A stretch of DNA of 7,775 nucleotides from Bacillota bacterium (GTDB lineage: Bacteria > Bacillota > Clostridia > Christensenellales > Aristaeellaceae), in assembly GCA_023392755.1 (NCBI GenBank), contig JAEWNM010000195.1:1-7775 (forward strand), in the 5' to 3' direction. The number at the start of each line of letters is the position of its first letter. Position 1 is the first letter of the stretch. The translations under genes were made by a program, and so were the position numbers. The notes below the pieces were generated by a model. That model saw nothing but the letters and a program-made list of their open reading frames with translations, had not been told where the DNA came from and searched no databases. Positions 5,412-7,775 of the stretch are shown here, in pieces.

Positions 5412-5443
5412 CAGGTACACATCTCCCATAACATTCTGTTCGG

Positions 5444-6376
5444 TCACACGCCCAGAAAAGCGCGTGTATGGCTGCAAGCCTGCTCAACGCAATCCGCTGA
5501 AGTGGCATCCAGCCAAGTGATGCCTTCCGTCCGGCGGAACCAGGTCATCTGGCGCTTGGCGTAATGGCGCGTGCCAAGCTTGATGGCTTCCACCGCCTGT
5601 TTTGGCGGCAGCCCGTCAAGCAGGACAGGTATCAGCTCTTTGTACCCAAGGCCCTGCATGGATTGGGCATCAGGCAATACGCCCATGCGCAAAAGATGTT
5701 CCACTTCAGCAAGCAGCCCCATATCCATCATGGCATCCACCCGGTCTTCAATACGCCTGTACAGCGTTTCCCGGTCCATGAAAAGCCCCAATACGCAAAG
5801 GCTATAGGGGCATTCAGGCTGAACAACATCATGCTGGCTGGAAAAAGGCTTTCCGGTCAGCTCATATACCTCCAGCGCTCTTATGACGCGGCGTACATCA
5901 TTCCTGTGAAGCCGCTGTGCAGATTCCGGGTCTACCTTTTGAAGCATGGCCGCAAGCGTATCAGCGCCGTTTTCCCCGCGGGCTATGGCTGTCAGCCGCT
6001 CACGTATAGCCGGATCGCCCTGTGCACCGCCAAGCTCCATGGATGCGGTCAGCGATTTCAAGTACAGTCCTGTGCCGCCTGTCAAAATGGGTATTTTGCC
6101 TTTGCGGTATACATCGCTCAAACATGCTTTCGCCTGCTCCGCGTAATTCGCCACGGTATAGGCATCCCTAGGGTCCGCCACATCCAGCATGTAATGCGGT
6201 ATGCCCTCCCGCTCGTCCAAAGTTGGCTTGGCAGTGCCAATATCCATGTGACGGTAAATCTGCATGGAATCCATGGCGACAACCTCACCCGAAAGACGGT
6301 GTGCAAGGGCGATGGAGAGGCTGGTTTTGCCGCTTGCCGTAGGCCCGGCGACAACAATCAAGGGAGGCTTGTGCAC
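5444..6376 (-). CDS. miaA: tRNA dimethylallyltransferase MiaA
   Basis: Transfers the dimethylallyl group from DMAPP to N6 of adenosine 37 in tRNAs reading UNN codons, the first step of ms2i6A37 synthesis. Signatures: P-loop GPTASGKT near the N-terminus, the DSMQIYRHMDIGTAKP substrate motif, LTGGTGLYLKSL, RNDVRRVIRALEVYELTGKP, GLFMDRETLYRRIEDRVDAM, SMQGLGYKEL and the C-terminal RHYAKRQMTWFRR. Length is about 310 residues, normal for the family. Start choice: a TTG at 6382 opens the frame, but AAGGA (6386-6390) is only 3 nt from it and 9 nt from the in-frame GTG at 6376, so GTG is preferred (protein beginning MHKPPLIVV). It follows mutL by about 18 nt, the common mutL-miaA order, and probably shares its transcript. 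Confidence 0.95.
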   Translation of the reverse strand: MHKPPLIVVAGPTASGKTSLSIALAHRLSGEVVAMDSMQIYRHMDIGTAKPTLDEREGIPHYMLDVADPRDAYTVANYAEQAKACLSDVYRKGKIPILTGGTGLYLKSLTASMELGGAQGDPAIRERLTAIARGENGADTLAAMLQKVDPESAQRLHRNDVRRVIRALEVYELTGKPFSSQHDVVQPECPYSLCVLGLFMDRETLYRRIEDRVDAMMDMGLLAEVEHLLRMGVLPDAQSMQGLGYKELIPVLLDGLPPKQAVEAIKLGTRHYAKRQMTWFRRTEGITWLDATSADCVEQACSHTRAFLGV

Positions 6377-6385
6377 AAGCAATCT

Positions 6386-6390
6386 TCCTT
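6386..6390 (-). promoter_or_regulatory. Ribosome binding site deciding the miaA start
   Basis: AAGGA within GGAAGGAAG on the minus strand. Spacing is 9 nt to GTG 6376 and 3 nt to TTG 6382. The former is normal and the latter too short, which favours the GTG start. Confidence 0.5.
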
Positions 6391-6394
6391 CCGG

Positions 6395-7775
6395 CTATTG
6401 AATGCGTTTGAATCGCTTGTCCAAATCCTGGCGAGAAATCAAAACAACCAGCGGACGGCCGTGGGGGCACGTAGGCGTCACCCCCGTCTGCGTGGTTCTG
6501 CGCACCAAATCCTCTATTTCCACCCGGGGCAGGCGCTCTCCACCCTTCACGGCACGTTTGCAGGCCATTTGCAGTATGGCGGTGCGCCGTTTCTCCAGGG
6601 TGCTCAGGCCGCGCATTGTCTCCAGCTGATCCAGCAGCTCCAAAAGGAAGCTCTTGGCCTGCGGCTGACCCAGAATGATGGGAACCGACCGTACCTGCAC
6701 GGCATGGTCGCCGAAGGCTGATATCTCAAAGCCGACCTGGGCCAGAGCCTCCTGGTTTTCTTTAAGCGTTTCCAGCTCCCTGTGCGAAAGTGTAACCACC
6801 TGGGGCACAAGCAAAGGCTGGGAAGCGGTATTTTGATCGTATGCCCGCATCATCTTATCAAACAGCAGCCTTTCATGGGCGGCATGCTGGTCGATCAGCA
6901 AAAGCTGATCCCCATATTCCAGCAGGATATATGTTTGAAATACGACCCCTAGCACGGTAAGGTCCGGATTCCTTTCCGTTTCAGGCAATGCGGGTATGGC
7001 TTCAACCTTTTCAAAAGGCTTTAGTTCATCAACGGCAGGTTGCCCGGTAATGGCGGCAACCATCTCATCCCGCGGCGCGGGCGAGGGCGTCACCATGGAA
7101 GCGGGCGTATAGGTTTCCCGAAGGACTGGCGCATGTCCCGCGCCTGGCAGTGGCACCGAAATAGGAGCGTTCATATGCGCCGCCGGAACAGACTTTGGTT
7201 CTAATCGATGCGGATCACTTTCGTACTCCGGTTTGTTATTGACTACGTTCGTTGTTTCCGTACCAGAGTCTATTGCTTTCGGATTATCACCGGGTGCGCC
7301 TGGTGTTGACTGTCTTACAGCTACGCTGTTTGAAAACAGCTGTTTTGAAACGTCGGCAGGTTGAAGCGACATTTCAGGAACGTTCACGAGAGGCGCATCC
7401 TTGCCAAGCTCCTCCTGGATCATATCGCGAACAGCCTCGAAGATGTCATTTTCGTTTTGAAAGCGGACTTCCATTTTGTTGGGATGCACATTCACATCCA
7501 CAGCATCCAGTGCTATTTTCAAATGCAGAACGCAGGTGGGAAAGTGGCCGATGGTTACCCGCTCCCTGCAGCCCTGCTCCAGTGCCTGGGCAAGGAGGGC
7601 GCTTTTCATGTAACGGCCATTGATGAAGAAAGATTGGTGGCTGCGCGTGCCCCTGGCACTGTCGCCGATGCCCACATATCCCTCCAGCCATACGCCTCTG
7701 GTGCCGCCGGTAATCAGGCGCATGGATTTGAGCATTTCCTTGCCGTATATGCTGAAAACGGCTGATTCCAGCTTT
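6395..7775 (-). CDS. mutL: DNA mismatch repair protein MutL (N-terminal ATPase part outside the window)
   Basis: Partial: 459 C-terminal residues are visible and the frame runs off the right edge. The first codons (KLESAVFSIYGKEM) continue from the missing GHKL ATPase domain. Next comes the S5-like transducer domain, with FFINGRYMKS and DVNVHPNKMEVRF (visible residues about 93-105), then a linker of about 150 residues rich in Pro, Ser and Glu, then the MutL_C endonuclease/dimerisation domain. This has DQHAAHERLLFD (295-306), ACKRAVKGGERL and CPHGRP near the end, the signatures of nicking-competent MutL from bacteria without MutH. The last acidic residue of DQHA(X)2E(X)4E is Asp here. It acts with MutS in post-replicative repair. 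miaA follows after about 18 nt. Confidence 0.95.
   Translation of the reverse strand, partial: KLESAVFSIYGKEMLKSMRLITGGTRGVWLEGYVGIGDSARGTRSHQSFFINGRYMKSALLAQALEQGCRERVTIGHFPTCVLHLKIALDAVDVNVHPNKMEVRFQNENDIFEAVRDMIQEELGKDAPLVNVPEMSLQPADVSKQLFSNSVAVRQSTPGAPGDNPKAIDSGTETTNVVNNKPEYESDPHRLEPKSVPAAHMNAPISVPLPGAGHAPVLRETYTPASMVTPSPAPRDEMVAAITGQPAVDELKPFEKVEAIPALPETERNPDLTVLGVVFQTYILLEYGDQLLLIDQHAAHERLLFDKMMRAYDQNTASQPLLVPQVVTLSHRELETLKENQEALAQVGFEISAFGDHAVQVRSVPIILGQPQAKSFLLELLDQLETMRGLSTLEKRRTAILQMACKRAVKGGERLPRVEIEDLVRRTTQTGVTPTCPHGRPLVVLISRQDLDKRFKRIQ

Noticed and set aside
5564..6721. Plus-strand frame of 385 codons
   Set aside because: It is antisense to miaA and mutL, whose motifs are unmistakable, has low-complexity His/Arg/Gln-rich composition and arises from GC-rich codon bias.
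1..7775. CRISPR array, insertion sequence or integrase
   Set aside because: No regularly spaced repeats, terminal inverted repeats, transposase or recombinase motifs are visible in the window.

Overview
The window looks like a chromosomal segment of an endospore-forming Clostridia-type member of the Bacillota. The grounds are a SpoIVFA/SpoIVFB-like pair, a MutL carrying the C-terminal endonuclease motifs, the mutL-miaA-'methionine gamma-lyase family' gene order known from Firmicutes, and frequent GTG or TTG starts behind good Shine-Dalgarno sequences. The species cannot be named from the sequence.

Right part (about 2517-7775, all minus strand, GC-rich): transcription would run mutL (5' end outside the window) > miaA > a PLP-fold 'aluminium resistance / methionine gamma-lyase family' gene > a degenerate M23 protein (SpoIVFA-like) > an M50 intramembrane metalloprotease (SpoIVFB-like). 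The genes are tightly packed. The last two overlap by 4 nt and may have their own promoter with a sigma-E-like -10 at 4127-4134. This part combines DNA mismatch repair, tRNA modification, a poorly characterised PLP enzyme and a sporulation-type regulated-proteolysis pair. No hfq lies after miaA.

Left part (1-1783): a minus-strand cluster with a possible 52-codon membrane peptide, a CTP-type polyprenol/phytol/diacylglycerol kinase-like integral membrane protein, and a compact six-helix cation-diffusion-facilitator-like protein. The last two genes are coupled by a TGATG stop/start and end at a strong terminator (84-112). A VOC/PhnB-like gene (1784-2197, plus strand) diverges from this cluster across a shared, nearly symmetric promoter.

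Junction (2198-2516): this 319-bp stretch has no intact gene but holds much structure. There is a terminator for the VOC gene, then the 3' part of a tRNA-Trp(CCA) gene (anticodon loop to CCA, 2399-2446, plus strand) with its 5' half missing. A tRNA-style terminator follows (2455-2495). A minus-strand open frame of 64 codons without a clear start crosses the fragment. The simplest reading is a scar of site-specific integration at tRNA-Trp, with accessory DNA to the left and core chromosome to the right. That reading is inference. Sampled GC fits it loosely: about 25-29 of 60 in the VOC gene, 31 of 60 in the kinase and 37 of 60 in mutL.
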